Positions 46,228-55,697 of a DNA stretch of 64,000 nt are shown here, one piece after another. The DNA is taken from positions 3,901,501 to 3,965,500 of the forward strand of contig NZ_AP023367.1 of NCBI RefSeq assembly GCF_014218335.1, written 5' to 3'. The notes beneath the pieces were generated by a model. That model had not been told where the DNA came from. It made no database searches and worked only from the letters and a program-made list of their open reading frames with translations. How positions within the stretch are numbered: the first letter of the stretch is position 1; each line of letters opens with the position of its first letter. This stretch comes from Anaerocolumna cellulosilytica. GTDB taxonomy: Bacteria; Bacillota; Clostridia; Lachnospirales; Lachnospiraceae. The position numbers and the translations under genes are program-made.

Positions 46228-48294
46228 TTAAGATATTAACCCAGGAATATCAAGTATTAAACTAATTCTTCCATCACTTAGTAAAGTACATCCCTCTAAA
46301 ATCTTCCGCTCACTTGCTTCTTGTATATACTCCGGCAATGCCCTTACTACTACCTGCTGCTGTCCAGTGAGATGGTCTGCAAAAAGACATGCAGATTTTT
46401 CATCCCTGCTAACCATTATTAATATTCCTTCGGAATAGTTCAAGGCATTTGCTCTTACATTAAAAATCTTGTGAAGACTTAAAATCGGGTACAGTTTACT
46501 CCTGATTCTTATCATATCATTCCCGTTTGGATGGAATATAATATCTTCCTCCTTTGGATGGAAGGATTCCTTTATTACATTGATTGGTATTATATAGTTT
46601 GAATCACCAACAGATAAATTCATCCCCTCCATAACGGCAAGGGTTAGAGGAATTTTTAAAGTTATAGTGGTTCCTTCACCAGCCCGGCTTTCAACTCCTA
46701 AAGAGCCTCCAATGGTTTCAAGATTCTTCATAACCACATCCATACCAACACCCCTTCCGGAGAATTCTGTACTCTTTTCCTTGGTGGAAAAACCAGGAAG
46801 GAGTATCAGTTTATATATTTCTTTATCCGTTAAATTACTTTCCCTTTTATCTAACAGTCCGGTTTTTTTCGCCTTTGTTAAAATTTTATCTTTGTTAAGT
46901 CCTCTTCCGTCATCTTTTATGGTTATAAGAACTTCACTGCCTGAATTCTCTGCTTTTAAGGTGATGGTACCAATAGCTGTTTTTCCCAGACTTACTCTCT
47001 CCTCAGGATTCTCTATACCATGATCTAACGCATTTCTTACCAAATGCATTAGAGGATCTGAGATATGTTCAATAATATTTTTATCTACCTCTGTATCTTC
47101 ACCCACTAGAATAAGATTCACTTCTTTTTCAAGTTTTTTACTCATATCTCTTACGACACGGTTCATCTTGTGGAAGGTGACTGATAAAGGAAGCATACGA
47201 ATCGCCATAACAATATCCTGTAAATCACTAGTTATTTTACTTAATTGCCTTGCAGACTTATGAAAAATGTCTAACGTCATTTCCTCTATATCCAGTTTTT
47301 TTAGTACCGCGGCTTCGGTAATAACCAACTCACCCATTAAGTCCATAAGCTTATCGAGTTTTGCTACGCTTACACTTATCATACTGTGATAGGCTGTGCG
47401 TTCTTTCTTCTTAACTCTAATTTCTGTTTCATTTTTTTCTTCAGTCAGCTCTGTTTCATTCAATACGTCACTTATATGACTGCCGTTATCTTCATTGGCT
47501 GACTTATTAAGCTGCTTTAATTTTAATTCTTTTAAAAAGACAGTACTCATAAGTAAATGATGCAATGCATGATAGCCTAAGTTAGAAGTCAGATCTATTC
47601 GAAATCCATTTGCCTGTATAGCTTCAATAGACGCATCCGTACCAATATTCTCAGGCAGATAGGTAATTGAGTGCACCATATCTTTAAGTGCATGAACTAT
47701 TCCATATGCTCTGACATGTTCCATTCCGCAATTTTCTTCGAAATATATAACTACTTCAAAACGATTTCCTTCCTCTTTCACGTCCTGTCCAAAATTCGAT
47801 ACTTTTTTTGTACTACTCTGAACAAATTGTGTAGTATGATTCTCAGAATTAACTGTATTCTTGTGCGTTACGGCATCTCTTTGATTCTTTTTTATAGAGG
47901 TAAGATACTTTTTTAAAGCAGTAATGATTTCCGAAGAGCTTCCATCTGCCCTCATATCATTCTCTATCTTTTCTAATTCAGATTTTATAAAATCTACACT
48001 ATCCAACAACAGGTCACAAAGTAAAGAATCCCCTGATTTTGTCGAAGAATTCTCCCTTAATATAAAGAATACGTCTTCGATTGTATGAGCCAGAGTCGAA
48101 ATATCCTGAAATCGCATCATTGACGCTGAACCCTTTATAGTGTGCATTATTCGAAATACTTTATTTATTTCCTCCGGCAGAAATCCACCTTTACCTTCAC
48201 TGGCAATTACCGTTTGCTCTAATTGTTCTGTCAGTTGTATTGTTTCGTATATGAATGACTCAAGAAGAGCATCATTAGAATATTGCTCAGACAT
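46228..48294 (-). CDS. cheA: chemotaxis histidine kinase CheA
   Basis: A 688-residue CheA. The N-terminal Hpt domain has phospho-acceptor His51 in MHTIKGSASMM. A middle domain (about 185-275) corresponds to the CheY-binding P2, and the P3 dimerisation helices contain KLDKLMDLMGELVITEAAV. The ATPase domain has LVRNALDHGIE, DDGRGLN, FSTKEKSTEFSGRGVGMDVV, and a CheW-like P5 domain ends the protein. It couples chemoreceptors to CheY phosphorylation. Only cheY is adjacent; no cheW, cheB, cheR or receptor gene is near. The ATG follows GGGGGCTGTT. Confidence 0.95.
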   Translation of the reverse strand: MSEQYSNDALLESFIYETIQLTEQLEQTVIASEGKGGFLPEEINKVFRIMHTIKGSASMMRFQDISTLAHTIEDVFFILRENSSTKSGDSLLCDLLLDSVDFIKSELEKIENDMRADGSSSEIITALKKYLTSIKKNQRDAVTHKNTVNSENHTTQFVQSSTKKVSNFGQDVKEEGNRFEVVIYFEENCGMEHVRAYGIVHALKDMVHSITYLPENIGTDASIEAIQANGFRIDLTSNLGYHALHHLLMSTVFLKELKLKQLNKSANEDNGSHISDVLNETELTEEKNETEIRVKKKERTAYHSMISVSVAKLDKLMDLMGELVITEAAVLKKLDIEEMTLDIFHKSARQLSKITSDLQDIVMAIRMLPLSVTFHKMNRVVRDMSKKLEKEVNLILVGEDTEVDKNIIEHISDPLMHLVRNALDHGIENPEERVSLGKTAIGTITLKAENSGSEVLITIKDDGRGLNKDKILTKAKKTGLLDKRESNLTDKEIYKLILLPGFSTKEKSTEFSGRGVGMDVVMKNLETIGGSLGVESRAGEGTTITLKIPLTLAVMEGMNLSVGDSNYIIPINVIKESFHPKEEDIIFHPNGNDMIRIRSKLYPILSLHKIFNVRANALNYSEGILIMVSRDEKSACLFADHLTGQQQVVVRALPEYIQEASERKILEGCTLLSDGRISLILDIPGLIS

Positions 48295-48350
48295 AACAGC
48301 CCCCTTATCTTCCAGTAATTAACACTCAAGTACTCCCAGGGTAAAATGTT

Positions 48351-48713
48351 TTAACTTTCTAAAATTTTATTTAAAACCTGAACAACCTTCTCTTCCTGAA
48401 ACGGCTTAACAATAAATGATTTTGCTCCGTTTAATATTGCTTCCTTCACCTGGGTATCCTGCCCAAGTGCTGATATCATCAAGACTTTTGCATTGGGATC
48501 CAGTTTCATGATTTCCTTTAATGCCTCTAAACCTGACATAACAGGCATGGTAATGTCCATTGTTACGGCATCCGGCTTTAGAAGCTTATATTGTTCAATG
48601 GCTTCTTTTCCGTCTTCAGCTTCTCCAGCTACTTCGAATCCACTATTTACAAGGGCTTCGTTTATTGCCAGTCTCATAAATGATGCATCGTCAACAATTA
48701 GTATTCTCTTCAT
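48351..48713 (-). CDS. cheY: chemotaxis response regulator CheY
   Basis: A 120-residue single-domain receiver. Acidic residues D8/D9, phospho-acceptor D53 (VTMDITMPVMSG) and Lys in VKPFQ are present, with no output domain. The frame opens 31 codons earlier without support; the ATG at 48713 follows GAAGGGATTACTT and gives the usual MKRILIVDDA start. It is directly upstream of cheA on the same strand, so CheA phosphorylates it in all likelihood. Confidence 0.93.
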   Translation of the reverse strand: MKRILIVDDASFMRLAINEALVNSGFEVAGEAEDGKEAIEQYKLLKPDAVTMDITMPVMSGLEALKEIMKLDPNAKVLMISALGQDTQVKEAILNGAKSFIVKPFQEEKVVQVLNKILES

Positions 48714-49250
48714 AAGTAATCCCTTCACAGATATCTGTGATATAGCCACTGCTGATAGTCTACAGGAATAGTAAGTGGCTTCCTTTCTATTTTTTGATTT
48801 TCCCATAGACTTATATCAAGCCGCCTTAAAATACAGCCAATCTCCTGTTATCATGCATCTTACTACTATTCTTCATCTAATATAATAGATGCTTACATCT
48901 ATCTTATTGATATTCATTCTAGTAAGCGCATATATCTTGTAAATACTTGTTTAATTATAAAATAAATGCCATTAAATTTAAACTTTCATACTAAAAAAGT
49001 TCTGTAGTAGTATTTTTCTGCCTCTTATTCTGATGACTGAAATACTATTACAGAACTTAGTTTTTACCACAATAACATACACTTCCAGGGAGTGTCTGAA
49101 AATCACATGTTCTGGATTAAGCGTTCCGTTTGTTTGCCGCACAAGCAACTTTTACCTGAGTAGTATTACATGCCTAAATTCATGACACATAATGATACTA
49201 TGCCTTCAAAACGAGAGAATATTACCCTTAGTAACATTCAGAATACTATA
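48714..49250 (-). other. non-coding region between the Ig-like repeat gene and cheY
   Basis: About 540 bases, AT-rich. It contains a strong terminator for the Ig-like gene (48991-49062). The cheY-cheA promoter must lie between that and 48713 but was not pinned down. Confidence 0.4.
48991..49062 (-). terminator. terminator of the Ig-like repeat gene
   Basis: AAGTTCTGTAATAGTATTT pairs with AAATACTACTACAGAACTT (18 of 19), followed by TTTTAG on the minus strand. The stem is very strong and sits about 190 bases after the stop. Confidence 0.82.
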
Positions 49251-52200
49251 CTATCTTATCTTAACTACCCTTAAGGTACAAGTTAGTTTCCTACCATTGA
49301 CGGTTGCAGTTATCGTTGTTGTTCCAAGTCTTCTTGAGCTTACCAACCCATTTGTAACCACTGCTATGGTATTGTCATCGATATCCCAGGTTACACCGCT
49401 ATTAATTCCTATTACTGATAATCGATAAGTAGAATATTGTTCCAATTCAAGATAAGTTGTATTTAAACCAACTACAGTTACCTTGGCTGTAGCTGTTTTA
49501 CCGGATTCCGTCATTATCGTAACATTGGCAATACCAGGGGTACGCGCCGTAACTTTTCCGGTTGATGAATCTACAGTAGCCACTGTTCTATTATCGCTTT
49601 GCCAAGTAAATGTGTCCGTTGAGTTCGTCGGATTGATTGCTTTTTGCAGGGTGTTAGTCTCACCAACTACCATTGTTAAATTCTGATTGATAATGGTAAC
49701 ACTGTTGGAAGGCACTCTAGGCTGTATCATAAAAAATGCTGTTGCAGATTTGCCGCTGCTGTCTTTGGCTGAGGCTTTAATCGTCACGTTCCCTGCCTTC
49801 AAAGCAGTTACAACACCATCTGAATCAACAATAGCTATGCTTTCATCACTGGAAGACCAGTTCACAGTTTTGTAAGTTGCATTGCTTGGTCTTACTGTTG
49901 CCTTTAGCTTATAGGAACGACCAACTATCGTGGTTACTGATGTTTTATTCAAGGATATGGATGTTACCGCTCTGACTACTCTTACAGATGCGGTTGCCTT
50001 CACTCCACTTCCATCTTGTGCCGCAGCCGTAATAGTTACTGTACCTAACTTTTTACCGGTAATTTTACCATTCGCATCCACTGTGGCAATTTTAGTATTA
50101 CTGGAAGTCCATTTTAGCTTTGGATTAGTTGCGGCATTGGTTTTAACAGTAGCTGTCAGCGTTGTAGTCTTACCCACACCAAGTTTTAAACTTGTTTTAT
50201 TTAATTTAATACTGGTTACCCGTTCTACTACTGTTACAACACACCATTCTGAATATTTTCCGTCGGACGTCTTAACAGAAATAATTGAAGTACCGCCTTT
50301 TAATCCCTTCACAGTTCCGTTAGCTGCAACGGTGGCTATTTTTGCTTTTGAACTGGTGAAATTGTATGTTACCTGTTGAGATGCTGAACTAGGTATAATA
50401 GATGCTTTTAATTCGAAGGACTCTCCTATTACAATGGTTTTCTCCGTAAAATTAAGCTGCATGCCCGTTGGCCTTGCCTTTACGGTTACATTACAGTATA
50501 TAACCGTCCCAATGGAAGTCTTTGCAATAATTATGGTTTTGCCGTTTGCTTTACCGGTTACATTACCCTGATTATCAACTGTTGCTATCGCATTATCTGC
50601 TGATTCCCAGGTTAAAGAATAATCCGTACTGTTAGCAGGTGTTACACTTACCTTAATCTGATGCGTTTGGTCAACGAATAATTCCAAGTCCGTTACATCA
50701 AAGACAATACCTGTTGCTTTTTGTACTACATTAATGGTACAGGTCGACATATACGCACCATCTGCTGTTTTTAGTATAATGATAGCTACACCAGCTGCAT
50801 TTGCTTTTAATAAACCACCTGCGTCTACACTGACAACGGAATTATCTGTGGAAGTCCAGGTTACTCCTTTATTTGAAGCATTCGTAGGAGTTATCAGATA
50901 AGAGAGTCTGGTTGTATCACCTACATACATTGTTTTCTTACTGTCATCCAGTTTAATAGAAGTAACAGATAACCCTACTGTAATATTACAGTAGGCTGAA
51001 ACACTGGGATTATCATCTGATGTCGCTACAATGGATACAGTACCAGAACTTAGTAAAGTAACTAAACCGTTACTGTCTACCGTTGCAACTTTAGTATTCG
51101 TTGATTTCCAGGTAACAGTCTTATTTGTAGCTTTATCCGGTGCTATAATAGCCCTTAACTGATAACTCTTGTCTGATAAATTAAGGCTTAATTCAGTAGC
51201 AGATAAGGTTATACCGGTCACCTGCTGTTTTACAGTTACCGTACAATATCCAACAACTACGTTTTCCTGATTTATAGCAGTAATTACAGCTGTTCCGCCA
51301 GCTATACCCTGAATGGTTGCCGTAACATCACCATAATCTGTTATTTTAACTACATCTTCATTCGATGAAGTCCATTTTAACTTTACGTTATTTAAGTCTT
51401 TTGGCTCAATAACTGCCTTAATAGTTTTATACTCAGTAATGTTAAGTACCACTTCTGAAGGATCTAGAGTAATCTTGTTAACAGAATCCTGTACATGCAC
51501 TGTACAAGAGGCAGTTTTAACAATACCGTTAATAATCTGGGTAGCGGTTATTACTGCTGATCCTTTGCTAACACCGGTCACCAGACCCTTTTTATCTGTA
51601 TTATCAACAGTCGCCACACTCGGGTTACTACTTGTCCATGTTACTACTGTTCTTCTGTCTGAGGTTAAAGCTTCTAACTGATATGTACCAGATGTATATA
51701 TATTTATTGAAGATGCATTTAATGCAATTCCATCTATAACAGTTACTTTTATAGTATGGGAAGTACCGTCACCAATTTTGGTTACAATTATTTCAGCAGT
51801 ACCTTTTGATAAACCTTTAATAATACCACTGCTGCTTACAGAAGCTGCACCGCTTGTCGTATCCTTAAGACTAAAATTGTATTGTGAAGCACTAGGAATG
51901 TTAGAATTATCTACAATGTTATAGGTATCACCGACACCCATTATAATAGCGTCATCATAGAATTTTAACGGAACTTCTAATAAGATTTCTAAGTAGGGAA
52001 CAGCAGAACTTGGATCTCCTAAATTAAAATCCGTGGGTATGTACTTTGAATCAACAAAAGCTCTTATATAGTATGTGCCCGCTTTTGCACTGTTAATCGT
52101 AAAGTTTTTATCATTAAATACAGAATAGTCTATTAATCCCTTAGGGTCAATTTCCGTTTTACCATTGGAATCATAAAATTTCCATACTAATTTTGAGGTA

Positions 52201-53003
52201 TCCATTGAATTAGTTGATATCTGTGTTTTTTCATTTGATACTAATTTGAAATAGGATAAGTAATCTCCTGCTGTCCCTGTCGGATTAATCGCCTGGGGAC
52301 TTACAATTACATCGAAGTATACTTCTAGTGGGTCAACTTCCTTAGATACGGAATTGGTTGTAATCTTAACCTGTGTCATACCTGCTCCCACAGCCGTAAC
52401 AACACCATTAGCAACCGTAACAACTTTATCATCCATAGTAGTCCATGTCAGAGAAGGATTATTATTGGCAATCGTCTGACTTGGACCATTGTCATTTGTG
52501 TATTTAAGAACTATAGTCTTGGGGTTTTCTGCGGAATTATCAATTTCTTTAAATAATAAAGCCTTTTCACCAGATATTAATACTTCTGAAAAATTAGACT
52601 GGTCAACTTGAAAACCAACTTTTAGTTTACACTGTATATTATATGTAACGCCATTTCTGACTATTAAAGCAGTAATATCTGAATAACCAGGCCCTTTACG
52701 TGTAATATCCGCTTTCAGTGGATTGGTAGTATCCGGTTTTAATTCTATTACATCTGAACCGAACCATTTCCAGGTAATGCTGTCTGAGGTACCCAAGGCA
52801 ATACCCTCATCATTAGACACCCAAATTTCACCATTAGCAGATTTTAATTCAATGGTATCACCATCTTTATATATCTGATTGTTGTATTTGAAATAAAAAT
52901 CTTCGGTAGCAGCATTTACACTGTTATATCCCAATATGCCCAAAACCATTATTGTGACACACCCTAGAATTGCGAGTACATATTTCTTGGTAACTTTTTT
53001 CAT
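49251..53003 (-). CDS. large secreted protein with multiple BIG_2-type Ig-like domains
   Basis: A 1250-residue exported protein. A signal peptide (about 1-32, VLAILGCVTIMVLGILGYN then VNAATED) is followed by about 13 Ig-like domains of roughly 80 residues each. At least ten are clear BIG_2 modules with the pattern V-T-x-I-x-L ... L.A.V.P..A..K.VTW.SS......V...G.V.....G...I.A. Typical segments: TWTSSNPSVATVD, KWTSSNEDVVKI, TWKSTNTKVATVDSNG. N-terminal domains are more divergent. It ends TCTLRVVKIR with no LPxTG, SLH or other obvious cell-wall anchor, so it may be released or bound non-covalently. Such proteins are adhesins or cell-surface scaffolds; no specific role is shown. Confidence 0.92.
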   Translation of the reverse strand: MKKVTKKYVLAILGCVTIMVLGILGYNSVNAATEDFYFKYNNQIYKDGDTIELKSANGEIWVSNDEGIALGTSDSITWKWFGSDVIELKPDTTNPLKADITRKGPGYSDITALIVRNGVTYNIQCKLKVGFQVDQSNFSEVLISGEKALLFKEIDNSAENPKTIVLKYTNDNGPSQTIANNNPSLTWTTMDDKVVTVANGVVTAVGAGMTQVKITTNSVSKEVDPLEVYFDVIVSPQAINPTGTAGDYLSYFKLVSNEKTQISTNSMDTSKLVWKFYDSNGKTEIDPKGLIDYSVFNDKNFTINSAKAGTYYIRAFVDSKYIPTDFNLGDPSSAVPYLEILLEVPLKFYDDAIIMGVGDTYNIVDNSNIPSASQYNFSLKDTTSGAASVSSSGIIKGLSKGTAEIIVTKIGDGTSHTIKVTVIDGIALNASSINIYTSGTYQLEALTSDRRTVVTWTSSNPSVATVDNTDKKGLVTGVSKGSAVITATQIINGIVKTASCTVHVQDSVNKITLDPSEVVLNITEYKTIKAVIEPKDLNNVKLKWTSSNEDVVKITDYGDVTATIQGIAGGTAVITAINQENVVVGYCTVTVKQQVTGITLSATELSLNLSDKSYQLRAIIAPDKATNKTVTWKSTNTKVATVDSNGLVTLLSSGTVSIVATSDDNPSVSAYCNITVGLSVTSIKLDDSKKTMYVGDTTRLSYLITPTNASNKGVTWTSTDNSVVSVDAGGLLKANAAGVAIIILKTADGAYMSTCTINVVQKATGIVFDVTDLELFVDQTHQIKVSVTPANSTDYSLTWESADNAIATVDNQGNVTGKANGKTIIIAKTSIGTVIYCNVTVKARPTGMQLNFTEKTIVIGESFELKASIIPSSASQQVTYNFTSSKAKIATVAANGTVKGLKGGTSIISVKTSDGKYSEWCVVTVVERVTSIKLNKTSLKLGVGKTTTLTATVKTNAATNPKLKWTSSNTKIATVDANGKITGKKLGTVTITAAAQDGSGVKATASVRVVRAVTSISLNKTSVTTIVGRSYKLKATVRPSNATYKTVNWSSSDESIAIVDSDGVVTALKAGNVTIKASAKDSSGKSATAFFMIQPRVPSNSVTIINQNLTMVVGETNTLQKAINPTNSTDTFTWQSDNRTVATVDSSTGKVTARTPGIANVTIMTESGKTATAKVTVVGLNTTYLELEQYSTYRLSVIGINSGVTWDIDDNTIAVVTNGLVSSRRLGTTTITATVNGRKLTCTLRVVKIR

Positions 53004-53481
53004 TTTGACCTCCCTGTCTGACTTTTCGCTGAATGCACCTTTATAGTATATCGGTAATTTCTTTCTTATACCTTAGCAACATATAAAAATTTAACTAATA
53101 TTTTTTGTCATTTATGTGTCACATTATGGTTAATATTGGCGGTTTCCTGCAAACTTTAAAGCATCTGCAAGTTTCGTACACAATAAAAAAACTCATAGCA
53201 TCTTTTTTTATTAACGTTAAAGCCTTGTATTATGGGGCTTTAGGGATTTAATTAAAATCTTTACTTCTAAAGCATTTACTTTTCTTTAAAACAGCCAGGT
53301 TAATACGAGTCAATACGGATAGGACTAAAGTAGGACAGGGTTACTAGTATATAATAAGATAAAAGTTAAGTATACCTGTTGTATGAATTAATCGTTTAAG
53401 CTCCCGCCTTTGTGCCATTGCGCTAGCTGTGGTTACATGCATAAGAATTAGGATGTTGAAAAAGTATCCCGTTTTCTCAAC
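53004..53481 (-). other. non-coding region between the DUF2680-like gene and the Ig-like gene
   Basis: About 480 bases. Holds leader-repeat copy C next to the upstream stop codon and the Ig-like gene leader (AGGGAGGTCAAA before the ATG). No confident promoter and no riboswitch recognised. Confidence 0.4.
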
Positions 53482-53483
53482 CT
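53399..53483 (-). repeat. GGGAGC leader repeat, copy C
   Basis: In minus-strand sense AGGTTGAGAAAACGGG...CTTTTTCAACATCC (hairpin), then TTATGCATGTAACC, a GCTAGC palindrome, and GCACAAAGGCGGGAGCTTAA. The hairpin module closely matches copy E. This copy follows a stop codon and is not next to a start codon. Confidence 0.55.
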
Positions 53484-53874
53484 ACTTTCCTTTTGGTCCT
53501 ATAAGAGGAAATTCTCCACTTTCCTTTACCTTGTTATAACTGTCCGACATGCGGGCTTTGAAATTTTTTGCATCCTTACTATCCATAATTTCGAGTTCCA
53601 CAAGTTTGTCTACCAATCGGTTTTTAATTTGTAATTCTTCTTCTAAAAGTGCATAAACCCCTGCCTTCTGTTCCTCATTCAGTGCATTCCATTTTTCGCT
53701 GGCTTCTTTCAGCTTTTTATCAAATGCTGCCTTCTTGTTTCTATGGTTTGAATTTGATTCAGACAGTGTAACTGATACGTTACCAGCATCCGCTGCATAG
53801 ATGTGTAATGGACTCATTCCGGACAATCCGATTATACCTGCTATTGCAATACTACATAACTTCGCTTTTAACAT
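53482..53874 (-). CDS. small exported protein, DUF2680-like
   Basis: A 130-residue protein with a signal peptide (KLCSIAIAGIIGLSGMSPLHIYAADA) and a helical mature part. NEEQKAGVYALLEEELQIKNRLVDKLVELEIMDSKDAKNF, read in pieces, resembles the YckD/DUF2680 exported family (two helices plus an L-x-x-E-x-A motif). Mature chain is highly charged. Function unknown. It is divergent from the pentapeptide-repeat gene and upstream of the Ig-like gene on the same strand. Confidence 0.68.
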   Translation of the reverse strand: MLKAKLCSIAIAGIIGLSGMSPLHIYAADAGNVSVTLSESNSNHRNKKAAFDKKLKEASEKWNALNEEQKAGVYALLEEELQIKNRLVDKLVELEIMDSKDAKNFKARMSDSYNKVKESGEFPLIGPKGK

Positions 53875-54203
53875 TCAGTATCCTCACTTTCTTTATATAC
53901 AACAAGTATACTAACTTTACGTATAGTATTTCCCAGTCCAGTAAAGATATCTTACTATTTACGAATTACAATTATTTAACAAATACCAGGAACATTTGTT
54001 TGTATATTGTGTAATAACATGTTATACTTAAATATATTAACAATTGGGAAACACTATCTCTAGTCAGGAAGTAGGCTAAATAAGCAAAATAAAGGTGACT
54101 TTCACTGCACCGGAATCTGTTTTTAGTGATTTAACTATTTCCATCACATTCAAAGACTGTTTCACAATTGCCTAAATTATTCTAAGAACAAAAGGAGAAT
54201 GGG
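53875..54203. other. divergent intergenic region
   Basis: About 330 AT-rich bases between the DUF2680-like gene and the pentapeptide-repeat gene. No repeats, RNA or clear promoters seen. Confidence 0.35.
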
Positions 54204-54791
54204 ATGGCAGAAAAATTTTATGAAAATGAGAACTTTGATAATTTGAAAATGGAATATGAAAGAATAGAAAGTTATGAGTTCTATAATTGTACTTTTAAAA
54301 ACTGTTCATTTGAAGAGTGTATATTGGCTTATTGTTCTTTAATTGAATGTAAATTTATTAATTGTAAGATTGTAAGTCTTAAGGTTGAGTTCTCACAAAT
54401 TAAATATACAGAATTTGAGAAGTGCAACTTAATCGGAGTCAACTGGTATGATTTATCGCCAACAGGAGGTATAGCTGACCCTATAACCAAATTTAAAGAT
54501 TGTATATTAAAGTATAATAGTTTTATGCATATAAATTTTAGAAAATTTAACTTCTCTTTGAATTCAATACAGGACTCAGGATTTGATGAATGTAATTTGA
54601 TGGAAAGCAGCTTTAATAACTGTTGTTTGGAAGCCACACAGTTTTCAAAATGTGATATGAGAAAAGCCGATTTTAGGGAAGCAACTGGATATCAAATAAG
54701 TATAACCACGAATAAATTAGCTGACGCTAAATTCTCTTTTCCGGAAGCAATTAAATTACTAAGTGAATTGGGAATTAAATTGAGTTACTAA
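54204..54791 (+). CDS. pentapeptide-repeat protein
   Basis: A 195-residue protein with repeats of the A(D/N)LxF type, here mostly with Cys or Phe in the core: CTFKNCSFEECILAYCSL, ECKFINCKI, KYTEFEKCNLIG, then a break and FDECNLMESSFNNCCLEATQFSKCDMRKADF. It should form a right-handed quadrilateral beta-helix, like the Qnr and McbG proteins that protect DNA gyrase, but the family is broad and no role can be assigned. GGAG precedes the ATG. It lies just outside the left att copy, convergent to the original end of yebC. Confidence 0.85.
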   Translation: MAEKFYENENFDNLKMEYERIESYEFYNCTFKNCSFEECILAYCSLIECKFINCKIVSLKVEFSQIKYTEFEKCNLIGVNWYDLSPTGGIADPITKFKDCILKYNSFMHINFRKFNFSLNSIQDSGFDECNLMESSFNNCCLEATQFSKCDMRKADFREATGYQISITTNKLADAKFSFPEAIKLLSELGIKLSY

Positions 54792-54851
54792 ATTATTACC
54801 TTATTTGTTGCCAAATTCATGGAATGTCTGAACAAATATATCTTTATAAAA

Positions 54852-54896
54852 CAAAAAAATCCCTCCAATACACCAATTATGATGTACAAGAGGGAT
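54852..54896 (-). terminator. stranded original terminator of yebC
   Basis: In minus-strand sense ATCCCTC...GAGGGAT is followed by TTTTTTTG. It lies about 80 bases beyond the left copy of the yebC end and has no other gene to serve on that strand, so it is most simply the original yebC terminator, separated by the insertion. Confidence 0.78.
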
Positions 54897-54977
54897 AAAA
54901 AAATTTTGTTATAGTAAACTACTGGTAGTTAGGATTTTCTGTGAAATCTCTGAAACCTCTGAAATTACAGTTTTTCT

Positions 54978-55018
54978 TACTCATCCCAGTTATGATATAC
55001 TTCCTGTACATCATCATC
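54978..55018 (-). repeat. left att copy (duplicate of the yebC 3' end)
   Basis: Forty of 41 bases equal 62605-62645. In minus-strand sense it still encodes the YebC ending [13 protein letters not shown] followed by TAA. One base differs (55007). This is the element's far junction. Confidence 0.88.
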
Positions 55019-55059
55019 CAGAAGTAAGTTAGCAAGCTGTTAGGATATACTGTAATCAC

Positions 55060-55113
55060 CTTAAATCTCTGATAAATCAAGGTAAATCGACGATAAATCA
55101 ACTGATAAATGAC
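55060..55113. repeat. left arm-type repeats
   Basis: GATAAATCA (55071), GGTAAATCG (55081), GATAAATCA (55092) and GATAAATGA (55104) are direct repeats about 11 bases apart, some 50-95 bases inside the left att copy; a TTAAATC precedes them. They mirror the right-hand cluster. Confidence 0.65.
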
Positions 55114-55253
55114 TCGCAAAACTACTATATCTGTACACCATTACTGACTGCTTTTAAACGTCTTAATTGGTGACAAGTACATCATAGCAAAAGTGTGTGA
55201 CAGATATTTGTCAGGTTATTATGAACAAATAGTTTTTACGCAATTATCTCATT

Positions 55254-55697
55254 TTATCTCTCCTGTGGTTTTAATCCTGCCCAAATACTTAAAATCGGCA
55301 TTTCTCTGCTGCCATCTAATGGTATTAAATTATAATCTATTATTATTTGATTATCATGATAATTACGCTTATTAACTGTAATGTAATTCCCATAATAAGT
55401 ATAAAATTCATTAGTTGGATAGCGAGTGTCATCCACTACATAAATAACAATATTGCCATCAAAATATAAAATAGATGTTGTTGCGGGTCCATCCACTCCG
55501 AATTTAGTTATTCTTATCTTATCGGGAATACCTTTATTGTAATTATCCATAAATATAAGAAATCTTCCAATATTAAAATTTAATATTAAGTCAATTAATA
55601 CGTCCCAGTTTCGTGTCGCCATTTGTCTTGTGTAATCACGTGGTAATTCTTCTAGTTCTTTTCTTAATTGCATACTGAAATCTTCATAATATTCCAT
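55254..55697 (-). CDS. DUF4362-like protein
   Basis: A 147-residue protein without a signal peptide. KGIPDKIRITKFGVDGPATTSILYFDGNIVIYVVDDTRYPTNEF, read in pieces, resembles the core of DUF4362 proteins, in which DxIRIxxxTxxGDPxxxxLxYDGxxIxYxxDxxRD is conserved. Known members are usually lipoproteins; this one has only a cytosolic form, with helical segment RKELEELPRDYTRQMATRNWDVLIDLILN, read in pieces, in front. The ribosome site is weak. It is cargo of the yebC element. Function unknown. Confidence 0.6.
   Translation of the reverse strand: MEYYEDFSMQLRKELEELPRDYTRQMATRNWDVLIDLILNFNIGRFLIFMDNYNKGIPDKIRITKFGVDGPATTSILYFDGNIVIYVVDDTRYPTNEFYTYYGNYITVNKRNYHDNQIIIDYNLIPLDGSREMPILSIWAGLKPQER

Noticed and set aside
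47671-47916. Plus-strand frame of 81 codons within cheA
   Set aside because: Antisense to well-conserved cheA coding sequence, with no independent support.
49483-50379. Several long plus-strand frames opposite the Ig-like gene
   Set aside because: They mirror the repeats of the real gene in antisense (V/T/L-rich) and have no ribosome sites.
54204-54791. Pentapeptide-repeat gene as element cargo
   Set aside because: It lies outside the left att copy and beyond the old yebC terminator, so it belongs to the chromosome side.
54919-55119. A minus-strand frame of 66 codons across the left att copy
   Set aside because: It reads the yebC-end duplicate in the wrong frame and has no ribosome site; the segment is an att site and not a gene.
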